Assembly: GCA_021029095.1 (NCBI GenBank)
Contig: JAJOHG010000068.1
Location: 62,001-126,000 of the forward strand
Direction: 5' to 3'
Source of the DNA: Phellopilus nigrolimitatus
Lineage: Eukaryota; Basidiomycota; Agaricomycetes; Hymenochaetales; Hymenochaetaceae
Length of the DNA stretch: 64,000 bases
A program made the position numbers and the translations under genes. A model generated the notes under the pieces. That model saw nothing but the letters and a program-made list of their open reading frames with translations. It was not told the DNA's origin and searched no databases. This document shows, piece by piece, positions 10,652 through 22,330 of the stretch. Position 1 is the stretch's first letter. Each line of letters starts with the position of its first letter.

Positions 10652-12288
10652 ATGCGCGACAAGGTCGGAAGGGCGCTGACGGAAGATGATGTGTACGTCG
10701 CCTGGGCCGCACAGTGCGTGAATTTGAGCAGCAGTGAGTCGAATTGGCCTTTGGGTATTGTGCGACGATGCTGACAATTTGTCTGTCGGTGCAGTGGCTG
10801 CGCTGGCATTCATCGTGTGGGATGTGCTGACGACGCTGGACGAGGAGGCTGAGTGCATCTGGCGGTACGTCGGAGCGCGCCCTGGCCTGACTATTCTCGC
10901 GCTCACGCCTAATGCAGGAAGCCATTCACTTGGAGCAAGGCGCTCTTCGTTTTCATCCGGTGAGCCCTCTGAACGTCCTCTTATCATGACGTGTCACCGA
11001 CTGTCTACTTGTCTAGCTACTTCGCTATTGCCACCCAAATGTGAGGCATCTATTTCTTTTCTCCTGCGCCCCTTCCTTGACTGATAGAGGGTTGGGAGAA
11101 AAGCGCGCTTATCTTCGTCGCTACCGGTATCGAATTCTCGAGCGCCGCGTGCTATGCGTGGTACATCTTCCAAGCCGTCGCGATGCAGGTGTTTATCAGC
11201 TCCGTCGAAATCGTCCTCATGCTGCGCGGTACGTCTCAACTCCCTATTTCCGTGACAGAAGGTTTGATTGATAGAGTTATGTGTTATTTTTATTTTTATA
11301 TTTTTGAAGTACACGCGCTGTACGGCCACAATATCTACGTCAAGAAGGTGACGCTCGCGCTCTTCGCGGTCGAGGTCGGAGTTATGGCGGTGTGCCTTTA
11401 CGCCACCGTGCACGGTCTGCAGTTCGACGACCTCTGCATCGTCACGCACAGCCCGATGGCGATCCTCGGATATGGGTGAGTCCAGTCCGCCCCCAACCTA
11501 AATCGTAGAATACATCCTTACGAGAAGAGACGCCCAGCGTGGCCGCCATCGCCTTCGAGACGGTCCTCTTCCTGCTCACGCTCGCCAAGTTCGTGCAGGC
11601 GCTGCACGCGGGCTGGGCCCACACGCAGATCATGCAGCTGCTCATCCGCGATGGCACGTGGGCCTTCGGCGCCATCTTCGCGACCATGACCGTCAACGCC
11701 GTCGCGTACTGCGTCATCAACGGCCCGCTCTCCGGCGTTGGCTTCGCGTGGCTCCTGTCCGTCGCCGCCGCCGCGGGCGGCCGCCTCCTCCTGAACGTGC
11801 TACGCCTGAACACGCCAGCGAGCCTCCTGCAGGCCGGGGAGGCAGAGACGCTCGCGGACACGCACCTTGACTTCCATAGCACAGTTGAGGAGACGCAGAC
11901 GCGGACGCAGACCGAGTCGGAGGAAAACGGGCAGCGTGGCACGAGGTGGAGAGGGCGTAGCCTGGAAAACGTGGAGAGCGGTGTGTTCGAGCTCGTAGAG
12001 ACGCGTGGGCGCGCGGAGAGACGGCCCGGGGACTTCGATGTATCCGTACGCACCGCGGCGTCAAGCACGGTGGCCAGCGCGTCCGTGTCCGTGTCCGACC
12101 TCACGGTGTGCGGCCTGCGCGGCCGCGAGCGCGGGATGCTGCAGGTCGACACCGCGCTGTTCCCGCGCTCGGCGTCCCGCTCGCCCGAGTCGCCGGCGTT
12201 CTCGGCGTCGCCGTGTTCGGCGGACCCTTTGCTCGACGGCTTTCGGCTCTCCGCGCTCAGCACGCCGCGCGCGCTGCTCGAGCGTTGA
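10652..12288 (+). CDS. 7-TM membrane protein with DUF6533-like N-terminus
   Basis: Exons as read: 10652-10733, 10795-10864, 10918-10959, 11017-11040, about 11088-11228, 11309-11475 and 11538-12288. All junctions are GT-AG. The protein starts MRDKVGRALTEDDVYVAW, then MAALAFIVWDVLTTLDEEAE and the family pattern IWRKPFTWSKALFVFIRYF. Later segments include CYAWYIFQAVAMQVF, VEIVLMLRVHALYGHN and ETVLFLLTLAKFVQALHAG, then a hydrophilic, Ser/Thr/Glu-rich C-terminal tail of about 150 residues, usual for the family. Function unknown; sensor or receptor roles are only speculation. The junction between exons 4 and 5 (11040 to 11088 or 11090) does not keep the frame with either available acceptor, so there is a 1-nt error or mutation, or an unusual splice. 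ATG at 10652 chosen because upstream in-frame starts are not ATG. Confidence 0.8.
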
Positions 12289-13456
12289 TCGGAGGCGAAG
12301 GTGAGTAAAGATCCCCCTCGTCGTATAGTGCGTGCGATTGGCTGACTAGCGGGGCCATAGCGGATTCTGTGTGGTTACTAGCTCGTTGATATATGAGCGA
12401 CGCGCGGAGCGAACGTCGAGCTTTCAGATGCTGGGTACGTTTGCACCTTCTATCTATGCCAAGCTTGCGCCTTTCGTCTCACAGCAGCAATCCTAGCTCC
12501 CTGCCTTCCGGTTGGTTACGGGCTCGATCGCCGACGCCGATGCGGCTCCCCCTCTTTCGTCCTAGACGGATACTCCTCAAACGGCCCGTCTGTCGGCAAA
12601 ACAGCTGAGTCTGATCGACTCCGATACCTGGCCCATGGCCGTGGCCCTCCCGATCCACTACCAGTGCACCCGGGCTTGCAGTAACGCGCAAAACCGCCTC
12701 GTTCCCGGGCTTACTCACTCCTTGCTCGAGGCGCTGACGCATGGCCGCTACGCGCGGCAGAGGACGAAGTGTGCATATTAGCCTTTCATAGCTTAGGAGG
12801 CTTCATGCGGATGCGTAGATGTGTATTATTTTATGCTGATAGAACGGGTATCGCGCCCCTCGTGTATTTGGATTGAAAGCGAGCCCGGGCAGTGGGACAT
12901 TCGAAAGAATAGATCGTCGCCGCTCGCAGATTTTGCTGTGAAAGGGGTGTAAAAGTATTGTTTTAGTTGCCACTTCGCCAACTGTTCGCTTCTTCATAGG
13001 CAGTTAAAGCCTAGGGTGTCAGTGTGCCTGCAGCGCATGCGCATTTCTCAGACGACAGCCATGCTCGGACGGTGATGTTTATATTTAAGATCCCTCGATG
13101 CCAATACAATAGCAGAGAAAAACGATCAAGAAAATATTAGATGACATTAGATCGAACGGATTCGAGCCTATCCAATGGCTAACGTAACGATACATTCCTT
13201 GGGATGTGTCTAAATAAGTATGAATGCAGGGGACTTGAGTGAGCAAGGGGCGGCTAATGCCACTAATGTCTATCGAAAGTGACTGCTGGCTAAGAGTTCA
13301 ACTTCCTGCTAGTGTCGAAAAGCGAATAGCAAACCAACATCAAAATCATACAAGTTGAATCAGCACTCATAATCCCGTAGATATGCGCGGGAGGAAGCAG
13401 GCTGAAGCAAGAAACGTAGAAGAGGCGTGAACATAACATGGCGTTGGAGAAGGCCG
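12289..13456. other. Spacer, no gene recognised
   Basis: A plus-strand frame at about 12,560-12,780 (TWPMAVALPIHYQC...) is open for some 70 codons but unassigned. The remainder is the 3' flank of the MFS gene. No repeats seen. Confidence 0.4.
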
Positions 13457-15254
13457 TTAACCAGGCACACCGGCCTTTTCGTTCTCAGTCTGACTTTGCA
13501 CAGCCGTCTCCTTCCCTTTTTCCGGATCGCTGTACTCAACTTTCGGCGTCCTTCGCTGCCCGACAGGCCCGACACCGCGCAGGAAGACCAAAGCGAGGAT
13601 CGAGGCGAACGCACCGAAGCCTAAGTTCGTCCACTGTGCCGCGCGGTACCCGTCGAGCTGGATGTCCCTCCCGGAATCGCCCGCCTCGCTCCGCAGCACG
13701 GTGTCGTGCACGATCGTCGTGGCCGCGAGGCCGAGCGCCGTGCCGAGCTGCGTGAGCGTCTGGAAGAGCCCGCCCGCGAGGCTCTGCTCGTGCGGCGCGC
13801 TCACCTTCGCGACGAAGATCGTCCCGCACGCGAACACGAAGTCCGCGCCGAACACGCTGCAGATCGCCGCGGGGAAGCCGAACGCCCAGTATGGCGCGGC
13901 GGGGTTGATGACCGCGAAGAGCAGCCCCGCGACGCCCGTGAGCAGCGTCCCGCCGACGACGAGCACCACGACCGGCAGGCGCCCCACGACCGCCGCGACG
14001 AGCACGTTGCAACAGACCCCGACGACGAACATCGGGAGCATGCGGATCGAAGTCAGCACGGGTTCGAGGCCCTGGTAGTCCTGGTAGTAGAGCTGCGCCC
14101 AAAAGAACCAGCTCATGAAGGACGCCCATTCGAGGAACGCAATGCACTGCACCGCTGCGAACTTCCCGTGCGCGCGCGACCACATGGAGAGCTTCATGAG
14201 CGGAGGAACACGCGTGCCTGACATGTCGCTTTCCAAGTACCACTGCCATACAATGAATGCGACGAGCGTGAGTACGCCGATAACCAAAAGCGCAATGATG
14301 TATGGCGTCCCCCAGCGCTGCGGCGCGAACTCGCCTTCGCCGAGCACGAACGTGATGAGCACGAGCGCGGTTGTCACGAGCGCAGCGCCGAGCCAGTCAA
14401 CACGTTTGTCCTTCTCTTGAGAAGGGCGGTCCGCGTCGACGAAGAAGACGCCGCCGATGAGGACCAGGACGGCGATGCCCGCCATGAGGAAGAACGGTGC
14501 ACGCCACGTCGTGGGCGCCCACTGCGTGAGGATGCCGCCGATTTGCATGCCGATTGCGCCTCCGACGGGTGCGCCAGCGGAGAACGTCGCAAATGCGACG
14601 GAACGAGCGTGCGAGGGAGGGAACGCGTCGGCGAGGATACCGAGACAAGCAGGTACCATCGCTGCGGCACCTAAACCTTGGACACCACGCAGGACATTGA
14701 GCGTGATGATATCTTTTGCAAAACCACACCCGAGCGAGAACCCAGCAAGCCATAAAGTGCCAAGAAGGAAAGCCTTCTTGCGACCATGAAGGTCTGCCAG
14801 ACGTCCAAAGAAGATGAGCAAGCATCCCTTTAAATGTTTATTTTTTAATCAGATAAAACTAATAATAGAATATAGCAAAAGGACGTACCGATGACAGAGA
14901 GTATGCGGACACGATCCACTGCAGTTCGCCCTCGGATACATTAAAGTCTTGACCGATACGCGGTAGTGCTATTGACGCAGCTGACGATGAAGCTATCTTT
15001 AAGATGCACTGTGTAAGACAGCGCCAAGACGAAGAATAAATCGAGACAAAAGAACATACATTTATAATCATTCCTATCGTTAACGTCGCGACGAGCATGA
15101 TGGATTGTATTCGTGACCTCTCGCGTGCCGCTGCACCTTCACTCTCACCCTTGCTCTGGACATCGCTCTCGTGACCAACGACAGTGGCCTCTGTAGGGTC
15201 CATACCCTTGACGCTCGATGGCCGCGTATTCGTGTTTGACACAGCAGGGGTCAT
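13457..15254 (-). CDS. DHA2-type major facilitator transporter (drug:H+ antiporter, 14 TM)
   Basis: Minus-strand gene with three exons: 15060-15254, 14889-15008 and 13457-14827; both introns are GT-AG and in frame. ATG at 15254 gives a hydrophilic N-terminus of about 50 residues, then helix 1 (IMLVATLTIGMIIN). Exon 2 has LPRIGQDFNVSEGELQWIVS, a DHA2 hallmark, and exon 3 begins with motif A (GRLADLHGRKKAF). VLRGVQGLGAAAMVPACLGI and GGAIGMQIGGILTQW (motif C region) follow, with helices to about residue 530 and a charged tail. Length is about 560 aa, normal for the family. Such proteins export toxic compounds, or move boron or ammonium, across the plasma membrane using the proton gradient; the substrate cannot be read here. 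No damage seen. Confidence 0.92.
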
Positions 15255-16502
15255 GGAGGAGCTCGCAGTCGACAAGAAGGCCGCTTTTGCTAGAGGTAGG
15301 GCTTGCGGTCAAACTTGAGGTAGACGAACCCGGTCGAAGGTCGCCGCAGACGCAAGTTCGTTCAAAATTAGCGTCAGATGCTAGTATATATCCAAGGCGC
15401 AAAAGAGACGGTTTCCTACCAACAGAGCGACCCGACAGGCTGGAATGTTTCAGCAATCGCGCAATCCCTATGTCCGGCTGCCGTTTTTCCCATTTGTGGA
15501 TAAGGTGGACGTGTAATTGATACGGCGGCGGCCGCTCACCCCAACGACAAGACGATACACCACGACCACGAGACGGCACGGCGAGATCTTTTTTATTTAT
15601 TTCGAAGGGCGATGACACAGAACGGCGAGAAGACAGTAAAAGTGAACGAGCTGGCGGACAGGCGGGGGCGAGCGGACAGTCGGTGAGTAGCAAAAAAGAC
15701 TGTCGGTGGTCCTCTATTTATAGATCTCTCGCCGACGTCGGCGGGAATCCTTACATAAGCAAGGGAGACTTTATCATCTATTTTCATTGTTCGCAAACCT
15801 CCGAGTAAAACCGATTCTATTCGATAGTAAGCCGCACTCTCTGGTGTCTGCAGTCATGAGCTGGCCTCACTGCATCGAATAAGAGCTCAACAAGCGCGTC
15901 GCAGTCTCATCTAGCGCATCTCATCATGTATTGGAAGGTGAACGCCTTGCATTCCTTCTGGTCATTTACTCATGGTGGATTACGAACTAGGAAGACGTCT
16001 GACTGATTCTTTCTCCGATACGGCGGGAGCCGTGCGAAGTCTTGCACGCTGGCGTTTGATTGGGTATGTAATGAACCTTCGTCAATCTATGCACATGTAC
16101 TCTTAAGTTGGAGCCGCAGACGTGGGCCCGCATACTGTTAAATCAATTATTCTCTGAAGTACCTGCAGACTGCAATGCTATAGCTTCTGCCCCCGCAAGC
16201 CAAATGAGTTCCATTCCGGCGCATACGCAAATGTATTGAGAGCGATAGATGTTGAAGACGTTCTCATCTTGGACTACCGGAAAGTTGTCTGTTCCGTAAA
16301 GCCCTTCGCAATGTCTTTTCCGCCTGTTTCGTATCACGCTCCACTGACATTATAGGCCTATAATAAGCAGTATTCAGGAGCAACAAGATCGAAAGTCCTA
16401 TGTAACGTGCCGAAGACTTTACGGATTATAAGCTTAGATAAGCTCGAGAACTCAGCTAAGTCTGACGTCACTTTGGTTGCCCCGAGAGCTGCGAAATGCG
16501 AG
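15255..16502. other. Upstream region of the MFS gene; no other gene recognised
   Basis: Contains the 5' flank of the minus-strand MFS gene, including a TATTTATA-like tract near 15,715. No recognisable coding segment up to the TPR fragment. Confidence 0.4.
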
Positions 16503-17080
16503 ATGACTAAGTCTAAAAAGGCCTGTTTAAAACTCAAGCAAGAAGGTAACGAGCTTTTTGCCAAGAAAGACTACAAAGCTACCATTGAGAGGCTATCAAG
16601 GTAGACGACAGTAATGCAATCTTGCATGCGAATAGGGAAGTGTGCTCGTTCCATCTGAAAAAAGTTTACGATATGCACAACGTAAATGTATACCATGAAG
16701 CTCAATGTGTCCCATCAAACGACGTTCTCACTCGAGGATATGCCTTTCATGCCCGCGCGCATCGCATGCTCTCTTTGAGCGCGCTCACTAAACGTCGGCG
16801 GCCTTTTCGGGCTGCGCGGATCTACGGAAGGATATTTGCAAACTTCTCTTTTGGCGTCGGAATGCAAAGGAAGCGGACGAGCCCGACTCGAAGAAGTTGG
16901 TTGTGAAATAAGGGCCGCCGTTCATCCTCGGAGACGATATTTTGGGCGTCCTCTAAAGAACTTCCGTGAGGGTGCGTGCGTCATGAATTACAAGGACGAC
17001 CAAGGCCAGACTGTGAAACTGAGGATCGGGATTCCGAAGGTTTCAAACGCGGAGACGATGTCTATATTGTCTCGTTAGAA
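16503..17080 (+). pseudogene. TPR-repeat protein fragment, frameshifted
   Basis: ATG at 16503 gives KLKQEGNELFAKKDYKATIE, the start of a tetratricopeptide repeat as found in Hsp90/Hsp70 co-chaperones. About 10 residues are then missing and the frame changes near 16,590; the second repeat continues as AIKVDDSNAILHANREVCSF. A weak third repeat (ARAHRMLSLSALTK) follows near 16,760. Downstream pieces containing EADEPDSKKLVVK and VMNYKDDQGQTVKLRIGIP are split by stops. The parent protein cannot be named. Confidence 0.6.
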
Positions 17081-18758
17081 TTGCCATGTACTTGCGATCA
17101 TATTTCTCGGGTAAGATTTAGGCTCACCGAGAGGGAATTGCGCACTTTGCTTTCTTCTAGCTCCTATCCTGACGAGCCAATACATGTTTAGGAAAGCTTA
17201 CATATAGGTCATTGGATGCTTTCGGAGACGTTTAGAGGCTAGCCAGTAACAGCCTGTAATCGAAGAGATATCCGTAATATGTTTATCCCAAGTGCGTCCT
17301 GGCAGTATCCGACGGCGACCGAGGTGCTGAGAAGCCGAGAACCTCCAATCAGCGCCGACGTCTGAAAGCTTGAATTTTGGCGATCGTAGATGTTAGATTC
17401 GACGCTCCGCATGCAGGCTTCGAATGGTCGTCTCGAGCGTCAAGTACAATTTCAAGTTTGATGTTCCAGTAAAAATTTGACGCCAGTCGCGGATGAATAT
17501 GGGCAGCACGCTGGCCGTGGTGGCATCAAGTCAACCACCCATGTCTCGCCGGCTTCCGAGTTCAACTTTACAATCGACTTCCACATATGGATACTTCTTT
17601 CTCCTCTCCCGCGGGCGTCGACAATTTCAAACCAGAATAAGAGTCAAGAGACGTCTCGCAATGGAGCCTTTCTTGTCGCGACGATTTCTGAATGTTGTGC
17701 GTATTGCATATCAATACACGAAGAAGCAATGGAAAGAGTTGGCCTACTTCTGTTCTCGACTTTTTCCTTCTTCTAAGGATAGCACCGGCCGTGACAATCA
17801 CCTCGGCTTGAAGAGCACGCGCGAGTTTACGTCTTTCCGGAGTTGTTCATCCCTGAATTATCGATTTCCAGTATTTCTGGCACCATGGCAAAAATAAAGT
17901 GATTGAACGTCTTCGGATAAGAACTGAGCGTAGCAAAGTTGTGATCAGTTGATGAAAAGCGACTTCAGACGATAGTGGGTAGTGATCCACGCTGCTCGCT
18001 CGAGCGCGCTAGCAAGACAGTAGTCTGTACGGCGCTGCAGATGAAAGACGATCAGACCAGTATAGCGCGAAACGCAATGATCAATGCTTTTTGCGCGCGA
18101 GCTTTGAGATTGTCGAAGGTACCTCGATCGCAAGTCCTGATGTTCCGAGATTAAGCACAGGATCCATGATGTGCAAAGCAAGCACGCGATAGGCAGAGAA
18201 GTACGTTAATCGGGGGTTCCAAGAGGCATAATTGGCATGAGAGAATTAAGTAAAGAATATCAGCCGACCGCTCTCCTCCCAGAAGTGCAGCACGAGGATC
18301 GAGCGAGGCAGAAGGGAGGGCTCAGCCATATAGTTCCTTCAAGTGTTACGTGACACAGGCACACAGCCTCCAAATGCGGCTCTTTGGGATTACATAACAT
18401 TGTGATTTTATCCTCTCTCTCTTTCGCCATGTCATGACGTGTAATGGCTCAGTTCAAAGATGGACTTATAAGGCGGCTTCTTGAACTTCAGCTTTAAGCT
18501 TAAAGCCGTTCTATCGTGATTCTACTTTGCAGAAAATATTGATCTAGACTTGTCACTACCCGCCGAAACCACGTTGCGAGTTACCATCACCGAGGAACAT
18601 GTCTCCATGGCATGGATCCCGGCCGAGTGTATTAATGCGCCCTCTAAGCACGCCGGCCTCATGGCCCACCTGCGGTCCGAATACGTAGTCATAGACGTGA
18701 GTATTTATTACGCTCGGCCCCACCGCCCATTCTCTCCTCCATCGCGTTGACCGCCAAC
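17081..18758. other. No gene recognised
   Basis: Short open frames only. One at 18,544-18,700 (containing TEEHVSMAWIPAECINAP) is protein-like but unassigned. The last 100 bases hold the CT-rich promoter region of the membrane protein gene that follows. Confidence 0.4.
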
Positions 18759-19563
18759 ATGTTTTTCTTCCCGATAATCCGCGCTTTTCTGTATATTGTT
18801 CTGGCGAGTGATTCATCTCTATGTGATATGATGAGATGCTTACTGACTCAGCTGGTCGACAGTGGGTGTTCTCGGCCGTTTTACTTGGTCTGACTGCTGC
18901 TCGACTGCACTACACGACTCATCTCCCTCTTGGTGACCCGTTGAATCAAGGGCATTCTTTCTACGGTGCGTTTTCTCGGCATTCTGTTGTGGCGATCGAT
19001 GATACGAGCTTCGCTCGTCCTCCTCTAGACCCCATTGTTGCTGAACTTATCGCTTGCGCGATCCTATCCCTTATATGGGCTCCTCTTGTGTACGTATCGA
19101 CATATCCGATCTATGACGTCTATTCGCGGGCTAAACTCAGCTAATGCACAGTATCCATATGATCCACGGACGACGCGAGTATAGGTATCTTTCTAGGGTC
19201 TGGCATGAGCTGCTCGGACTCTTTGTGCTTTGGGTCTTGTGGCTAGTTGGCTCGGCCATTGCAACAGTACGCATCATTCATTTGTTGTATCAGCTCGTCG
19301 TCGTTCTAATGCTCCCGGGCGTGCAGAGTATTTGGCCGAATCTCCCGTCGTTCTGTTCGCAGTTTGAAGCATGTCGCTTACTGACCGCTATGCTCGCCTT
19401 CGCTTGGATGGGGTGGATAACACTCACCGCGCTCATGGTGACGACTCTCCTGTACGCGACTGCGAACAGCTCGTGGGCCGAGCCCGCACACGGCCACTGG
19501 GTACGCGAAAACAACCCCCGTGCGAGCGAGTACAGCCAGTACTCCGTCTCGCAACGTGCATAA
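18759..19563 (+). CDS. Four-helix membrane protein (MARVEL-like topology)
   Basis: Three exons: 18759-18807, 18852-19089 and 19152-19563, with introns of 44 and 62 nt, GT-AG and in frame; 232 aa. Helix 1 is in FFFPIIRAFLYIVLA; helix 2 starts near GRQWVFSAVLLGLTAARL; a loop with DPLNQGHSFYG precedes helix 3 (ELIACAILSLIWAPLV). A further helix is in LLGLFVLWVLWLVGSAI, and the last (LLTAMLAFAWMGWITLTALM) resembles the final helix of small fungal MARVEL-type proteins. The C-terminus is hydrophilic (HWVRENNPRASEYS). Likely a small membrane-organising protein of the plasma membrane or secretory system, by topology only. ATG at 18759 is preferred because exon 1 then joins the 44-nt intron in frame. 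Confidence 0.75.
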
Positions 19564-20613
19564 CGTGTGTTTTTGAAAGGGGTGTTGATGGCGGGAACTT
19601 TATAAACCGAAGAGCATGAACAAAGAAATATGTAAAGGTGGCGGGTTATAATCGCACATTGTGTTTCCTTTCTTTCTTCATTGGTGCGGAGAACCATGTA
19701 TAGGTCTAGACGTTGTGGATTTAATAAAATAAAATAAAAAATAGCTTTGTTTCTGTACTTTACATAATTCTGTTGCGAATTTTCATCTCGTATCAGACCG
19801 GGTTTAAAGACTGGCAAGTGTGCATCTAAAGCTCAATATTAATCTTGCTCGGAACTACTCCTGCTCATAAAGGCTCTGATAGCCACGAAGTATTTCAAGA
19901 TACTCTTTGAGTCGAGGAAGGCTTAAAGAGTTAGAACAAAATGAAGTCTTGAAGTTCAAGTCTGCTACTGGGTATCTGACTGCGCTTAGCGCTCTCTCCC
20001 TCAAGGTACACGATTTTTCGACAAGGCTTTTCGAGCCTGTACACTAGTATTGGAGAAACAGACAAATACTCGGCGTGCGTAGTTGTATTCTTTCGAAATC
20101 GTGGTGTCAATTTGACGCGCAGAGTGCTTTGGATAGTGATGGATAGATAATCTATGACAAGCGTTATACAATCCTTCGACGTTCAAAGCCCTTCGTGATT
20201 CACCAGGGCGCAAATATAGCTATCAATCGCTGTGTTTCTGGAGAAGCTACTCCCTGCCTTCTTGCAAAGGAAAGGGTACCGGATGGCATGCCTCTGTGGA
20301 AAAGGTCCCCAAACTAAAATTCATGCCTCAATACTTGAAGGGTCTGGATACTAAACGTGGGTAGTTTCAAAATCGACCTGACCGGGTATAAAATAGTGTG
20401 CACCATGACAGCTTCCCCCAATACACGGGAAAGAGGCCGCTTGCTATGAATTCAAGGGATGCGCCTCGTACATGGATCACCCGCGACTAGCTGCACACAT
20501 CGACATCCGTGTATGCCAACTTAATTATATTTTAACGGCAGAGCTCAGCTCCTTCACTGATTATTGATTGTTCGTTTACACAGCGAGTATAACGGTATCT
20601 ACTAAGCCTAAAT
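19564..20613. other. Spacer, no gene recognised
   Basis: No family-like reading frame on either strand and no similarity seen to the repeat modules that begin at 20.6 kb. Confidence 0.4.
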
Positions 20614-21144
20614 TCACTTCCGCCACAATTCCGTATTCTCAAAGTAGACGGTGCTGCTTTCACCCGACGTAGATGATGCTGTCTGTATCACCGACGAAAT
20701 CGGAAGGACACTTTCGGGCTTTACAGTCTTCCCATATTTTATCATGCTTTCTGCATATGCCTTCAGGCTGACGTCGACGCACCCGAGAAATGCTGCAAGC
20801 CACTCCGTGGGCGAGTCGTAATCTTCCATTTCGGCATCAACCATGCGTGAACGGACCTTATCATACGTTTCCTTGTCCAGTGGATGTTCTTTGAGCAAGA
20901 TGGCGGAGTAAGACGGGAAATGGACATTCAAGTGTTCCATGTTGACAAAGTCACTATTGTCCGTCCGGTATCTATCCTTTCCTCCAGCCAGCTTGATAGG
21001 GACACGTAAACACGGGAAGAAAAAGGCTCGGGTACCAGATGGGAGCGATATTCCCATAAATCGCTTGTCCCCTGATGGATTAAACCCAAAGATAACACGG
21101 ACATACGAAGCCTCGCGTTGTTGAAATTGGACCTGATAAGACAT
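20614..21144 (-). CDS. MASQ-family protein, diverged member (unknown function)
   Basis: ATG at 21144 opens a 176-aa frame starting MSYQVQFQQREASYVRVIFG. It shares with the other five copies a VxFGF-type block near residue 17, FFPC near residue 40, PLDKE in the middle, an isolated W-L pair and YGK near residue 140. It is about 20 residues longer at the C-terminus (Ser/Thr-rich, SSTSGESSTVYFENTE). There is no signal peptide or membrane segment. Its upstream region keeps the TATA box (21,254-21,259) and the 5'-UTR intron donor, but the usual acceptor AG has become AA, with the next AG just before the ATG. Function unknown. Divergence from the other copies is high, so it is an older duplicate. 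Confidence 0.6.
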   Translation of the reverse strand: MSYQVQFQQREASYVRVIFGFNPSGDKRFMGISLPSGTRAFFFPCLRVPIKLAGGKDRYRTDNSDFVNMEHLNVHFPSYSAILLKEHPLDKETYDKVRSRMVDAEMEDYDSPTEWLAAFLGCVDVSLKAYAESMIKYGKTVKPESVLPISSVIQTASSTSGESSTVYFENTELWRK

Positions 21145-21260
21145 TCTGAATAGCACAATCAGGATTGTAAAATCCAAGATTGACGTGTGCGTCTATAAAC
21201 TCACCTTAGATCTTTGTGTGTTTCTGTTCTAGTGACTTGAAATCCTGTGCGAATTTATAG
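21145..21260 (-). promoter_or_regulatory. TATA box and 5'-UTR of the MASQ-family gene at 20,614
   Basis: Minus strand: CTATAAATTCG at about 21,250-21,260 lies some 110 bases before the ATG. A leader matching those of the other copies follows, then GTGAGT near 21,210 as an intron donor. The spacing of TATA, leader and intron is shared with the copies at 30.0, 34.0, 42.0, 46.0 and 63.1 kb. Confidence 0.6.
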
Positions 21261-22330
21261 TGCTTCCGCGCAACATTGCAGGACATTGCATTTGCGCTGT
21301 GAGTGAATGAAGCTCGTACTGGGGGTGGGCCGGCTACCCCGGAGTGTCCATTTTGGGTCCTGGGTGCCATGCCTCCGACCGTTGCAAGGGCGTCAAGGCA
21401 AAGTCAAAAATGCATACAGTGCTAGAGGAGGGCAGCCTCGTTACGGGGTGCTGAATAATATTTATATTCTCCTTGCGGCAGCTGCAAAGTAAGTTTTCCC
21501 GTGGCGGAGGCAAAGAACGTGATCGCGGTGTATCTGGGCTCGTTACGAGACTAAGAGAAGTGGTGAAATAACTTTGTGTCAAGAAACAAAAAAAGAGAAA
21601 AAGTTGCTCAGCGTTGGCAGATTTAGTTGACAAAAGGTTCTGGGCAGTACTACAATCGATGTCTTGTATGTCATTAGCGAAATAATTAAGGTACAGGATA
21701 CTGGAGACAATGTTAGAGGTGAGGCGGAGTTTGTCCTCCTCGTTATTCCTTATCTCCATGTCGGCGGCCTCCCGAAGGGTGGGCAAAACACGAGAAAGCC
21801 GTAGATAACTGGTTAGCGCTAAAGAGCCTCCCTGGCAATCTCTAGCCGTCAGAGATTCGAGGCTCGGTGTTGGACGGTACACAAAGCACGAACTAGAGAG
21901 CCTTCAGATTTAGAAATAAGTTAGCAAAAACCTGCGAAACGAAACACAGAGTCCGCGCACCTTTGTAGGTCGGGACGCGAAGACTCGAGGGGGCTTATAA
22001 GAAAGGCTGGTAAGATTTTATAGCGAAGTATAATTATCGTTGGGAGCGCTGCACTCGAGTACAATGTCGGCTGATACGTCATACGGTGCCCGAGTGAGGA
22101 GAGGCAAGGAACAAAGGAAGAGACAAGATGAGAGGGTCAGAAAGGTAGAAGGGGGGAGAAAAGAAATAAATCTGCATAACTGAGCTCGACTTGATAAAAG
22201 CGCGCCCGAGTTCCTAGCCTGCAGTTCCTGCTACTATTTATAAGCGCCGCGTTGCATCGGTGTTCTTATACCTGCGTCCATCTGGACAGGTAAAGGGAAG
22301 CGACTTAGAGTAGGCACGGCGTGTTTGCAT
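21200..22330 (-). repeat. MASQ upstream module, first copy of a pair
   Basis: Non-coding sequence upstream of the MASQ gene. It contains blocks recognisable again at 23,740-24,350 in the same orientation (ACTAAGAGAA with AACTTTG, and GAGCTCGACTTGATAAAAG) and, reversed, in the inverted-repeat arms and at 62.5 kb. Confidence 0.55.
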
